Assembly (NCBI RefSeq): GCF_900105245.1
Contig: NZ_FNSZ01000001.1
Coordinates: 310,001-374,000 of the forward strand
DNA: 64,000 bases
Origin: Streptomyces sp. 1222.5
GTDB taxonomy: Bacteria > Actinomycetota > Actinomycetes > Streptomycetales > Streptomycetaceae
Direction: 5' to 3'
Position 1 is the stretch's first letter. Each line of letters opens with the position of its first letter. This document shows positions 27,569 through 36,883 of the stretch, piece after piece. The notes beneath the pieces were generated by a model. That model had not been told where the DNA came from and searched no databases. It saw only the letters and a list, made by a program, of their open reading frames with translations. The position numbers and the translations under genes are program-made.

Positions 27569-28240
27569 ATGAAGTCACCCGACCAACCCGACAGGCCGCC
27601 CGCCGCGAGGGCCAGCGCCCCGAACCCGGCGTCCTTCCTCGCGGCCGCGGCAGCCCTGGAGGCCATAGACAACGCCCTGCAAGCCGCCCAGCACCAACCC
27701 ACACCCACCCCCGCGACCGCGTCCGCGTCCGACGTGGGCCCGGAGCAAGCCCTCGCCTCGCTGCACCTACTGCGACACGTCCGTGAGCAACTCGCCGGCT
27801 GGGAGACCGGCCTGATCGAAACCGCCCGCGAGGCAGGCGCAAGCTGGGCCGACCTTGCCCCTCCCCTCGGCGTCGCCAGCCGCCAGGCCGCCGAACGCCG
27901 CTACCTGCGCGGCCGGCCCGGCCCCGCCGGAAGCACCGGCGAACAACGCGTCCAGGCCACCCGCGACCACCGCGCAGCCCAGCGCAGCACCACCGCCTGG
28001 GCCCGCCGCCACGCCGCCGGTCTGCGCCGCATCGCCGGCCAGATCACCGCCCTCACCGACCTCCCGGCGGCAGCTCGCCAACCCCTGCGCCAGCTCGACG
28101 AGGCCCTCGGCCAGGACGACCCCACCGCACTCCTCGCACCCCTCAAAGCCACACAGCCACACCTCGCAGCCCACCCCGACCTCGCCGCCCGACTCGACAC
28201 CCTCACAACCTCCACCACGACCACGAACAATCCCGACTGA
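27569..28240 (+). CDS. rheA: RheA-type Hsp18 transcriptional repressor
   Basis: A 223-residue regulator of the actinobacterial RheA/'HSP18 transcriptional regulator' type. A variable Ala/Pro-rich N-terminus (1-60) is followed by LHLLRHVREQLAGWETGLIE and REAGASWADLAPPLGVASRQ, the helix-turn-helix with an AERRYLR continuation (about 95-130), then an Arg-rich helical C-terminal region. ATG 27569 has a strong AAGGAGG. RheA is a thermosensor that releases its operator on heating. Divergent from hsp18 with its operator between. Confidence 0.85.
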   Translation: MKSPDQPDRPPAARASAPNPASFLAAAAALEAIDNALQAAQHQPTPTPATASASDVGPEQALASLHLLRHVREQLAGWETGLIETAREAGASWADLAPPLGVASRQAAERRYLRGRPGPAGSTGEQRVQATRDHRAAQRSTTAWARRHAAGLRRIAGQITALTDLPAAARQPLRQLDEALGQDDPTALLAPLKATQPHLAAHPDLAARLDTLTTSTTTTNNPD

Positions 28241-28277
28241 TGCCCCACCCCGCGACAGACCGCGCCCCGCCCCATGG

Positions 28278-28309
28278 GATGCCTGGCGGAACGACCTCGG
28301 CCAGGCATC
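28278..28309 (+). terminator. possible rheA terminator hairpin
   Basis: GATGCCTGGC at 28278-28287 pairs with GCCAGGCATC at 28300-28309 (10-bp perfect stem, 12-nt loop) 38 bp after the rheA stop. It lacks a U-tract, as is common in Streptomyces. Confidence 0.5.
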
Positions 28310-28454
28310 ACGGGGTAAGGCGTTCACAACCCCGGAACTGGCACCGTCGGCTTCTCGCGACCACGCTTCAACTGCCTGCTCAGCGGCGCCCCAGACCCTC
28401 TTCCTGCAATTGATCACGTTGCTCCGATGACTGAATTGTGAGGTATCCGCGACC

Positions 28455-30374
28455 ATGCCGACCGAGACCTTCGAGTTCCAGGTCGAGGCCCGTCAGCTGC
28501 TCCAGCTGATGATCCACTCCGTCTACTCGAACAAGGACGTCTTCCTCCGCGAACTTGTCTCCAACGCCTCCGACGCACTCGACAAACTGCGCCTGGAGAA
28601 GCTGCGTCACGACACGCTCGACGCCGACATTTCCGACCTGCACATCGAGATCGGCATCGACCAGGACGCCCGCACCCTCACGGTGCGGGACAACGGCATC
28701 GGCATGTCCTACGACGAGGTCGGGCAGCTGATCGGCACGATCGCCCACTCCGGCACCGCCCAGTTCCTCCAAGAGTTGCGCGAGGCCAAGGAAGAGGCAG
28801 AGGAAGGGCTCATCGGCCAGTTCGGCGTCGGCTTCTACTCCGGCTTCATGGTGGCCGACGAGATGACCCTGCTGACACGACGCGCCGGGGAAGGGGAAGG
28901 CACCCGCTGGACCTCCCGCGGTGAGGGCACCTACACCCTGGAGACGGTCGCTGACGCGCCGCAAGGCACCTCGGTCACCTTGCACCTCAAGCCGGCCGAC
29001 CCCGACAACCAACTCCACGACTACACGTCGGCGTTCAAGGTCCGGGAGATCATCAAGCGGTACTCGGACTTCATCACCTGGCCCATCCGCATGGCACCCG
29101 AAACTCCGGCCGCCGAAAGCGATGACGACGGCAAGGGCGACAGGGCACCGGCGCTCGAGACGTTGAACTCCATGAAGGCGCTGTGGGCGCGGTCCCGCGA
29201 CGAGGTGTCCGAGGAGGAGTACCACGAGCTGTACAAGCACGTCGGCCACGACTGGCGTGACCCGCTGGAGACGATCCGGCTCCAGGCGGAGGGCACCTTC
29301 GAGTACCAGGCCCTGCTGTTCCTGCCGGCCCATGCCCCCTTCGACCTGTTCACCCGTGACTACAAGCGCGGCCTGCAGCTCTATGTCAGGCGGGTCCTCA
29401 TCATGGAGGACTGCGAAGCACTGCTGCCGCCGTACCTGCGCTTCGTCAAGGGGGTCGTCGACGCGGCAGATCTGTCGCTCAACGTCTCCCGGGAGATCCT
29501 CCAGCAGGACCGCCACATCGAAATGATGCGCCGTCGCCTGACGAAAAAGGTCCTCTCCACGGTCAAGGACATGATGGCCAAGGACCCCGACCACTACGCC
29601 ACTCTCTGGCGGGAGTTCGGCACGGTCCTCAAGGAAGGGCTCGTCACCGATTCCGAAAACCGTGACGCCCTCCTCGCCGTCGCATCGTTCGCCAGCACGC
29701 ACCACGACACCGAGCAGACGACCCTCAAGCAGTACGTGGAACGGATGAAGGAGGGGCAGGACGCCATCTACTACCTGACCGGGGAGTCCCGGCAGAGCAT
29801 CGAAGCCTCCCCGCACATGGAGGCGTTCAGGGACCGCGGCATCGAGGTCCTACTGCTGACCGACCCGGTCGACGAGGTCTGGGCCGACGCGGTCGGCGAG
29901 TACGAGGGCAAGAAGCTGCGCTCCGTCGCCAAGGGCCAGATCGACCTCGACACCCGGGGCGGCGACACCTCCGACGAGGAGCAGAAGAAGCGGGACGAGG
30001 AGTACGCAGCACTCCTCGGATGGATGACGCAGGAGCTGGGCGAGGACATCAAGGAGGTACGCCTGTCTTCGCGGCTGACCGTCTCCCCCGCGTGCATGGT
30101 CTCGGACAACGGCGATCTGACCCCGGCTCTGGAGAACATGTACCGCGCCATGGGGCAGGAAGTACCCCGCACCAAGCGGATCCTGGAACTCAACCCCCAC
30201 CACCAGCTGGTGCAGGCCCTCAACCAGGCGTACAACGAGCGAAAAGACCACGCAGAGCTCGGCGAGACCGCCGAAGTCCTGCATGGCCTGGCGGTCCTCG
30301 CCGAAGGCGGCCAGCCCAAGGACCCTGCACGGTTCGTCAAACTGACGGCAGACCGCCTGGAACGCGCTCTGTAG
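28455..30374 (+). CDS. htpG: molecular chaperone HtpG (bacterial Hsp90)
   Basis: A 639-residue Hsp90. N-terminal GHKL ATPase domain (about 1-225) with [20 protein letters not shown], the [11 protein letters not shown] loop and [13 protein letters not shown]; middle domain with [20 protein letters not shown] and the catalytic Arg; C-terminal dimerisation domain ending near residue 635. Full length for HtpG. It would remodel client proteins with ATP. Its proximity to rheA/hsp18 marks this as a heat-stress locus, though no RheA site was seen in front of it. Confidence 0.97.
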
Positions 30375-30790
30375 CCCACCCCACGACACACCGACGCCCA
30401 CCTGGGAACAGCTGGCCGGCTTGCTTCGCTCAGCACGAGCAGGGGCGCTGGCCGGCCCGGGGCGCGCCGCGCAACCTGCCATGCGGTGCGCCCCGGCCGA
30501 GCGAGGGACGCTGGATGCGGCAGCGGAAAGACCCGGGGCGGCACGGTGGATGACCGCCGTGCCGCCGTGCCGCCGTACGAGGGGTGACACATCCGGCTGC
30601 GGCGGCTCGTCCGGCGGCAGATGCTGACGAAATCCAGCTGGCCAGTTCCGTCATGACACCGCCGGCAGGTCGCCTCAGGGCTGGACCGGCCATGCCCTAC
30701 CCACGGCTCGCGAGAGTAGCCGCCGTCTCCAAGGAGGCGGCGGCTACTCCGTGGACCCTCAATTCCCGTTTCCCGATGGCCCCGAGAGTC
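30375..30790. other. convergent intergenic region
   Basis: About 415 bp between htpG and the convergent thiamine-diphosphate enzyme gene. The only clear element is the strong hairpin at 30716-30747; no gene-like frame. Confidence 0.5.
30716..30747. terminator. bidirectional terminator hairpin
   Basis: GTAGCCGCCGTCTCC and GGAGGCGGCGGCTAC form a 15-bp stem with one mismatch and a tiny loop. It is placed 44 bp from the stop of the minus-strand PoxB-like gene and would also stop readthrough from htpG. Confidence 0.82.
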
Positions 30791-32554
30791 TCAGTGACTG
30801 CTGGTGTCACCGTGGCTGCGGACGATCTCCTTCACTTTGGCGACCGCGAATCCCCATCCTTGCTCAACCGTCGGCTTGGCGGGCACAGCGATCTCGTCAG
30901 GGTTGGTGAGCACGTCGAGGAGCACCGGCCCGGGGCTGTCGAAAGCGCGACGTACGGCCTTCTCCAGTTCGGCCGGGTCACTCACCCGGATGCCGGTGAT
31001 CCCCATCGCGGTGGCGACCGCTGCGAAGTCCGGGTTGTCCAGTACTGTGCCGAACTCCGGAAGGCCGGCCTGCTCCTGTTCGAGTTTCACCATGCCCAGA
31101 CGGCGGTTGTTGAAGACGATCAGCTTCACAGGAAGTTGATGGGTCTTGAGTGTCATCAGGTCGCCCAAGAGCATGCTCAGACCACCGTCCCCGCAGAAGG
31201 CCACGACCTGCTGCTCTCGATTCAGGCATTGGGCGCCTAGCGCTTGTGGCATGGCGTTGGCCATCGACCCGAGGTTGTAGGAGCCGATGAGGCGGCGTTC
31301 GTGTCGCATTTCGACGAAACGGGAAAGCCATACGGTCGCCATGCCCGTGTCGGACGTGAACACGGCATCATCCGCCGCAAGCCGATTCACCGTGGCCGCC
31401 AGCGCCTCCGGACGAATGTCCTGAGTGCGGTTGTCGAGTGAGGAGCGAATACGGCCGATCAGGCCCTTGTCGTGCGCGGGATCCGCGAGCCGGAGCTGAC
31501 CTTCGTGCCACCGGTCGAAGCGCTCACGCGCCTTTTCCAGGTGCGACCGGTCCCGTGCACCCCGAGCCCCCGGTGCCGGTGCGGAGAGGTGGCGCAGGAG
31601 ATCACGAACGGTAGCGCCCGTGTCGCCGACGAGGCCGATGTCGACAGGTACCCGCCGCCCGATGTGTGCTGCCTCGCTGTCCACTTGGATGACGGTCTTA
31701 CCCTGCGGATACCAATCCCGGTAAGGAAAGTCGGTGCCCAGGAGCAGGAGGGTGTCGGCGTCTTCGAGGGCTGCTGCAGCAGCCGGGTTGCCGATCAAAC
31801 CGGTCTGGCCGACCTGGAACCGGTTGGCTGCGCCCTCGAAGCCCTCCTTGGCCTTCAAGGTGAGGACCATGGGAGCGGCCAGGCGGTCGGCCAGGGTCAG
31901 CACATCATCACGTGCGGCCCGGGCGCCCCTTCCCACAAGCAGCGTGATGCGCTCGGCATCGTCGAGGGTTTCGGCCGCTCGCCGCACGGCCGACTCGTCC
32001 GGTCGGCTGAGTGGGGCATTCAAGGAGAACCTGGCCGGACGGTCCCCGCTCAGTTCCTGTTCCCCGAGGTCACCCGGCACGGTCAGAACAGCTACGCCCT
32101 TGCGGCCCAGAGCAGTGCGAACCGCGGTCTCCAGCATCTGCGGGAGTTGTTCCGGGGAGGTGATGGTGGCCCGGAAAACGGCCACGTCACTGAAGAGGGC
32201 ATCGTTGTCGACTTCCTGGAAGTAGTCGCTGCCGAGTTCGGCAAGCGGCACCTGGCCGGCGATCGCCAGGACCGGGGTATGGCTCTTGGCTGCGTCGTAC
32301 AGGCCGTTGAGGAGGTGGACGGAACCAGGTCCGACCGTGCCCATGCAGACACCGAGAGTGCCGCTGAGCTGCGACTGGGCGCTCGCGGCGAATGCGGCAG
32401 CTTCCTCGTGCCGGCATCCCACCCACTCCACGTCGTCGGTGGTACGGATGGCGTCGGTCAGAGGATTGAGCGCATCTCCCACGACGCCGAAGACCTGGCG
32501 TACGCCAAGATCGCTCAGTGCGTCCACGATGACGTGCGCAACAGTACGAGCCAC
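30791..32554 (-). CDS. pyruvate dehydrogenase (quinone/cytochrome) PoxB-like ThDP enzyme
   Basis: A 587-residue thiamine-diphosphate enzyme of the pyruvate-oxidase group. The three domains are visible: N-terminal PYR domain with catalytic Glu in CRHEEAAAFAAS (near 52), central FAD/DHS domain and C-terminal PP domain with the ThDP motif GDGGLSMLLGDLMTL...NN (near 440-470). Such enzymes oxidatively decarboxylate pyruvate to acetate, passing electrons to membrane quinones, often under stress or stationary phase. GTG 32554 has GGAGG 6-7 nt upstream. It is 14 bp downstream of the glutamate-synthase-like gene on the same strand, so the two are surely an operon. Acetolactate-synthase-like activity is an alternative. 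Confidence 0.87.
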   Translation of the reverse strand: MARTVAHVIVDALSDLGVRQVFGVVGDALNPLTDAIRTTDDVEWVGCRHEEAAAFAASAQSQLSGTLGVCMGTVGPGSVHLLNGLYDAAKSHTPVLAIAGQVPLAELGSDYFQEVDNDALFSDVAVFRATITSPEQLPQMLETAVRTALGRKGVAVLTVPGDLGEQELSGDRPARFSLNAPLSRPDESAVRRAAETLDDAERITLLVGRGARAARDDVLTLADRLAAPMVLTLKAKEGFEGAANRFQVGQTGLIGNPAAAAALEDADTLLLLGTDFPYRDWYPQGKTVIQVDSEAAHIGRRVPVDIGLVGDTGATVRDLLRHLSAPAPGARGARDRSHLEKARERFDRWHEGQLRLADPAHDKGLIGRIRSSLDNRTQDIRPEALAATVNRLAADDAVFTSDTGMATVWLSRFVEMRHERRLIGSYNLGSMANAMPQALGAQCLNREQQVVAFCGDGGLSMLLGDLMTLKTHQLPVKLIVFNNRRLGMVKLEQEQAGLPEFGTVLDNPDFAAVATAMGITGIRVSDPAELEKAVRRAFDSPGPVLLDVLTNPDEIAVPAKPTVEQGWGFAVAKVKEIVRSHGDTSSH

Positions 32555-32568
32555 GTGAGTCCTCCAGA

Positions 32569-34152
32569 TCAAACAGTGAAACGGTCGGGGTCAGCGGCCT
32601 TCCAGTCGGCCGCCCAGGACTGCGGAGGCTCGGCGAGAAGCCGTCCCGGCTCGAGCCACTCGTGCAAATCTGCGTAGGAGCGCTCGGTGTGGGGGGCTAT
32701 TCGCCGGCGGAGCATGTGCGGACGCAACTCGGCAGGATCGGTGACGCCCATGGACGCCATGATCTGCAGCGCACTGGATACGGTCGCTTCCTGGAAGCGC
32801 TGAACACGCGGTGCCTTGTCGCGGACGTCGAGAGCGCGGGCACGTCGTGGATCCTGCGTCGTCACACCGGTGGGGCAGGTATTCGTGTGGCACCGCTGAG
32901 CCTGGATGCAGCCGACGGCGAACATCATCGCCCGCGCCGCGTTGCCGTAGTCAGCGCCCTGTATCAAGCGTTTGACCAGATCAGTACCGGTCGCGATCTT
33001 GCCACTCGCCCCGACTTTGATCCTGTCGCGCAAGCCCGCACCGACAAGCGCGTTGTGCACCGTGAGCAGGCCCTCGGTGAGCGGTGCCCCCACGTGGTCG
33101 GCGAACTCCATGGGGGCGGCACCGGTGCCCCCCTCTCCTCCGTCTACGACGATGAAGTCGGGCGCCGTGCCTTCCGCCAGCATCGCCTTGCACACGGCGA
33201 GGAACTGCCGGCGGGATCCTACGCACAGTTTGAATCCTGTCGGCTTGCCGCCGGACAGCTCCCGCAACCTGGCGATGAACCGGATCAGTTCCCTGGGGGT
33301 GGAGAACGTTCTGTGGTACGGCGGCGAGATGACCGTCCGACCCTCGGGCACGTCCCGTACCTTCGCGATCTCGGCGTTGACCTTCGTACCTGGCAGGACG
33401 CCGCCAATGCCTGGCTTGGCACCCTGAGAGAGTTTCAGGGAGACGCACTTGACGTGATCGTGCGCGGCCTTGTCGGCGAACTCGGCAGGATCGAAGTCAC
33501 CGTCGCCAGTGCGGCATCCGAAGTACCCGGTGCCTATCTCCCAGATCAGGTCCCCACCGGGCCTGAGGTGGTACTCCGACAGGCCGCCCTCACCGGTGTC
33601 CTGCGCGAAATTCCCCGCAGCCGCCCCACCGTTGAGCGCAAGGACGGCGTTGGCCGACAGCGAGCCGAAGCTCATCGCCGACACGTTGAGCAGCGCCATG
33701 TCGTAGGGGTGCTTGCAGTCGGGCCCCCCGACCCGCACCCGCGGCGGCGTCTCTGGCACCGGGCAGGGAGCCATCGACGGCACGAGGAATTCGTAGCCAG
33801 GCTGATAGACGTCCCGTTCGGTGCCGTACGGCTGCTCTGCGTCGGTACCTTTGGCCCGCTCGTAGACGAGGGTGCGGACATCCCGGTCGAAGGGGCGCCC
33901 ATCGAAGTTCCGCTCAATGAAGTACTGCTGCAGTTCCGGGCGGATGCGCTCCAGAAGAAACCGGGCATGCCCCAGCACGGGATAGTTGCGCAGTACCGAA
34001 TGCTGGCGCTGCAGCAAGTCGACCCCACCCACCAGCCCCAGCAGCGTGAGCGGGACAGCGGCCGCCCACCACCAGGGCGACAACCCGACCGCGGCCACGG
34101 CCGCCGCTATGCCAGCGGCCAGAGTGAGAGCGACGAAGAGAGTGCGTATCAC
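32569..34152 (-). CDS. membrane-bound FMN-binding glutamate synthase-like protein
   Basis: A 527-residue protein with two N-terminal membrane helices (about 3-45), then a GltS/GOGAT-type FMN-binding TIM barrel: SAMSFGSLSANAVLALN, GEGGLSEYH, LKLSQGAKPGIGGVLPG, VDGGEGGTGAAPMEF, ASGKIATGTDL and a cysteine-rich CIQAQRCHTNTCPTG motif that in relatives binds a 3Fe-4S cluster. It lacks the amidotransferase domain, so it is not a full glutamate synthase; such stand-alone proteins have unclear substrates. GTG 34152 is chosen because the sequence upstream to 34302 is low-complexity. Coupled with a PoxB-like gene downstream, suggesting an electron-transfer partnership. Confidence 0.85.
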   Translation of the reverse strand: MIRTLFVALTLAAGIAAAVAAVGLSPWWWAAAVPLTLLGLVGGVDLLQRQHSVLRNYPVLGHARFLLERIRPELQQYFIERNFDGRPFDRDVRTLVYERAKGTDAEQPYGTERDVYQPGYEFLVPSMAPCPVPETPPRVRVGGPDCKHPYDMALLNVSAMSFGSLSANAVLALNGGAAAGNFAQDTGEGGLSEYHLRPGGDLIWEIGTGYFGCRTGDGDFDPAEFADKAAHDHVKCVSLKLSQGAKPGIGGVLPGTKVNAEIAKVRDVPEGRTVISPPYHRTFSTPRELIRFIARLRELSGGKPTGFKLCVGSRRQFLAVCKAMLAEGTAPDFIVVDGGEGGTGAAPMEFADHVGAPLTEGLLTVHNALVGAGLRDRIKVGASGKIATGTDLVKRLIQGADYGNAARAMMFAVGCIQAQRCHTNTCPTGVTTQDPRRARALDVRDKAPRVQRFQEATVSSALQIMASMGVTDPAELRPHMLRRRIAPHTERSYADLHEWLEPGRLLAEPPQSWAADWKAADPDRFTV

Positions 34153-34428
34153 CCTTGGCTTCCTTGCCCTGGATCGGCGATCCACTCCTGCGATTTGGCC
34201 CACACCTGAGGTGTCCGCGGCCTGGGTCGATGCAAAGTGATCAGATCCTGCGTCTATCGCCCGTGCAGCCGTCAGCAGCCGGTCGACCCGACGTGCTGTC
34301 ATCGCCCTGCCCGCGGACGAGGCCCACGGCTACCACCACCCGCACCGAGACGGCCTACGCCACCACCCCGGGGCGGGCCCCACCGGTACGAAGATCCCGT
34401 TCAACACCGAGAGGGCAGTCAAGTCGGC

Positions 34429-34690
34429 TCACACGGTCAAGCCACGCAGGGCTCGGTGGATGACGTTCTGCGGGTCCGCCCCGTATACCGCCGACTCCCG
34501 CAGCGTCCGCCATGTACGTAGACAGGTGTCGACACTGGCCGAGTCATCGACCCACAGTTCCGCATGCCAGTTCTCGACGATCACCTGCCGGTCGTCGTAC
34601 AGCCAGAAACCAGTGGCTGGGGAATTTTCACGGACGCGGTCAGCGGGACGATCCCCAGCTCCACGGTGTCCAGGCCGATCGATGGAGAAG
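34429..34690 (-). pseudogene. C-terminal relic of an Scr1/DUF5753-type XRE regulator
   Basis: The minus strand reads GIVPLTASVKIPQPLVSG in one frame, then after a frameshift FWLYDDRQVIVENWHAELWV and a run ending RESAVYGADPQNVIHRALRG before a stop at 34429. The FW.YDD..V.VE and ..SAVYG.DA..I blocks are typical of the effector end of Streptomyces Scr1-type regulators. The helix-turn-helix part is missing and a frameshift is present. Confidence 0.55.
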
Positions 34691-34768
34691 CCTTAGGTGC
34701 GTCGGTGGCCGCCTCGACTCCCTTACCGGCCCCTCTCGCCGGCCGTGACTGAAGCTTTTGCACTTCGC

Positions 34769-35437
34769 TCATGCGCCTGTTGGCCCTGGGACGCGCAGGA
34801 CGCTGGTGAGTGGGGCCAGTACGCGCCATCCCATCGTTTCGTACAGGGCCCGCCCATCTGGCGTCGCGCCCAGCACGCCTGCTGTAGCCCCCTGCTCTGC
34901 GGCAGCGTCGGCGAGCCCGCGCATCACCACACGCCCCAGGCCGCGGCGCTGGTGGGCCGGGTCTGTCTCCACCTGGTCGACGACGGCGGTGGGGCCGGTG
35001 ACAGCGATCTGTCCACGCGAGGCGAAAGCGCCGTCGGCCGTCCGCACCAGGGCGCGGGTAACGCCAGCACGTGTCCAGGTCGTCAGCTGATAGCCGGCAG
35101 GGAGGGGGCCCGGGACCTGGGTGGGGTCGACGAGTAGGGACGCGGACATCAGGTAGCCGGATCCGCCGGCGAGTTGCCAGCCCGGGGCCAGCCAGGGTTC
35201 GAGTGTTTCGGGTGGGACGAAGGCCTTCAACCAGACACCGGGCGTGGTGGTGCGCTTGGTGATCTCTTGGAGGGTCGCCTCGACCGCGGAGGACAGGACG
35301 TGGCGCATGACGTGTCCGGGTAGGCCCACGTCGACGGTGAAGCCCCAGGGCGACGGCACAGGTTCGGCTGCACCGCGCGAGGCGGACCAACCGTGAACCC
35401 ATGCCCGTACAGCCTCGTCCGTGCTTGCGAAAGGCAA
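34769..35437 (-). CDS. GNAT family N-acetyltransferase
   Basis: A 222-residue protein with a GNAT domain in its C-terminal half (about 115-222): VVDQVETDPAHQRRGLGRVV is the acetyl-CoA pyrophosphate-binding motif A, preceded by AVTGPTA and followed by GATAGVLGATPDGRALYETM and a final strand. The N-terminal half is family-variable. It would transfer acetyl from acetyl-CoA to an amine; substrate unknown. Flanked by an Scr1 relic and a 400-bp gap. Confidence 0.85.
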   Translation of the reverse strand: MPFASTDEAVRAWVHGWSASRGAAEPVPSPWGFTVDVGLPGHVMRHVLSSAVEATLQEITKRTTTPGVWLKAFVPPETLEPWLAPGWQLAGGSGYLMSASLLVDPTQVPGPLPAGYQLTTWTRAGVTRALVRTADGAFASRGQIAVTGPTAVVDQVETDPAHQRRGLGRVVMRGLADAAAEQGATAGVLGATPDGRALYETMGWRVLAPLTSVLRVPGPTGA

Positions 35438-35846
35438 GGCTTCTCCCTCATGCCGGTAACAGGTGCACCTCGCAGGTGATTATTACATCAGGAGATCCAC
35501 CGCGAGGGAAGGCTCGTCCCGGCAGGCCTTTGCCATGCCTCCTGGTCTCCCGCCATGGCCGGTCGCCGACCCTGGTTGCGCGGTGGCTCAGCCAGGGAAG
35601 CCACGGTCCACACCGGCACGGCCATGGCCTCAGGTTCCGAAGCACCCCAAGTAGTGCCAGACCTTCTCAGGCGCCTGCGCGTCACCCGGGATGGCGAGCA
35701 CGGTCAGCGGTCAACACCCGCTCGCGGAGCGCGCTTTCGCCGCACCTGCATTGGTTCCACGTGAAGGGAAGCAGCATGTAGAGCCGCAGAGAGCCGGGAA
35801 ACGGCCAGGAAAGAGGGGCTTCGGCCACGAACAGATTGCCCCTGCC
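35438..35846. other. intergenic region
   Basis: About 410 bp between the acetyltransferase gene's start and the membrane protein gene's end. No recognisable coding or structural element. Confidence 0.4.
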
Positions 35847-36071
35847 TCATTCCTGTTTGCGCCGGGCGAACCAGTTGGCCGCCAGCAGCCAGGACCACAG
35901 CAGGACCAGCACGGCCGCTATCGCTATGCGGCTCACGCTGTCCTTGTCCATCAGGCGCCACACCAGCAGGCCGATACTGATACATAGCATCGGCCAGAAG
36001 AGTCGCGGGCCCCACCGATTTCCCGGCCTCGTCCACCGCGGCGGGACACGAGGATCGGAAGGTTGCGTCAT
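35847..36071 (-). CDS. small two-helix membrane protein
   Basis: A 74-residue protein with two hydrophobic segments (WPMLCISIGLLVWRL and IAIAAVLVLLWSWLLAAN) and a basic C-terminus RRKQE. ATG 36071 follows AGGAGGG at a normal distance. It begins a run of five minus-strand small membrane-protein genes. Function unknown. Confidence 0.65.
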   Translation of the reverse strand: MTQPSDPRVPPRWTRPGNRWGPRLFWPMLCISIGLLVWRLMDKDSVSRIAIAAVLVLLWSWLLAANWFARRKQE

Positions 36072-36161
36072 ATGCGCCCTCCTTTCCGGCAGCCGTGCGC
36101 CCTGACTGTCCGGCTGTACCGGACACACGGCGGGCGCCGCCTCAAGCAGTCTGACTTACCG

Positions 36162-36428
36162 TCAAATGTTGTGCACCAGCATCCAGGTGGCGAACGCCAG
36201 GAAGACCACCCCTGTCACCCGCTGCATGGCGTACCCCTTCCCCGTGGGTTCGGTCCCCTCAGGATTCTTGACCCAGCCCCGCTGCATTCGACTATTCATC
36301 CGCCACAACAGCTGAGGACGGATGACCTGCACGAGGCCCGTGATCAGGAACAGGGACATGAACACGATGAAGGCGGGGCTGGAATTGCCGCCGTCGGAGG
36401 CCACACGCACTATCGCACTGTGTTCCAT
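36162..36428 (-). CDS. small two-helix membrane protein (DUF6199-like)
   Basis: An 88-residue protein with two membrane segments: PAFIVFMSLFLITGLVQVI and, at the C-terminus, VTGVVFLAFATWMLV. Between them WRMNSRMQRGWVKNPEGTEP forms a basic loop, a pattern seen in small Streptomyces membrane proteins of the DUF6199 type. Start chosen at 36428 with GGAAG...GGGG upstream. Function unknown. Confidence 0.65.
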   Translation of the reverse strand: MEHSAIVRVASDGGNSSPAFIVFMSLFLITGLVQVIRPQLLWRMNSRMQRGWVKNPEGTEPTGKGYAMQRVTGVVFLAFATWMLVHNI

Positions 36429-36595
36429 GATGCCCCGCTTCCCTGACGTCTCCTCAACAAACGTACTGTCATATGCACGCCTGAATGTGTGTGGTGTTTC
36501 ATGCGTGCAACGGCGGTTGTCGGAATGGGCGTGGCGTCTGGCGCTTTTCCGCGCTGTGTTGGATGACCCGCTGGGCTCCTGTCGCCGCTTGACTG

Positions 36596-36733
36596 TCAGC
36601 GTTTGTTTCGCCGACGAATCGCTACCGCGGCCAACACGAAGCCCAGCACGACAATCAGCACCTCCACCCACGCAGGGACGAAATCCGGTGCCCGGCCGCC
36701 CACCGCCGTCACGACCCACTCTCCGCCGGCCAT
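36596..36733 (-). CDS. 45-residue single-pass membrane protein
   Basis: MAGGEWVVTAVGGRAPDFVP is followed by one strong helix (WVEVLIVVLGFVLAAVAI) and a basic RRRNKR tail. GGGAAGGG precedes the ATG. The end with positive residues after the helix suggests an outside-N topology. Function unknown. Confidence 0.5.
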   Translation of the reverse strand: MAGGEWVVTAVGGRAPDFVPAWVEVLIVVLGFVLAAVAIRRRNKR

Positions 36734-36883
36734 ACCCTTCCCTTCCCTCAGGCGAGCCACATGTGCAGCTCTGACTCGCGGCCGACGTAACCGCCATGGA
36801 TGATGTGTCAATGTCGGTTGGCGGTAAGCGCTCATCGGACCGCACGGTCGACGACTGGTGCCGGTGACGTCCGCCGCGCGGTG

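Noticed and set aside
28380..29816. 478-codon minus-strand frame opposite htpG
   Set aside because: Complement of the highly conserved Hsp90 gene; composition is that of a shadow frame.
32662..34209. 515-codon plus-strand frame opposite the glutamate-synthase-like gene
   Set aside because: Antisense shadow; no motif.
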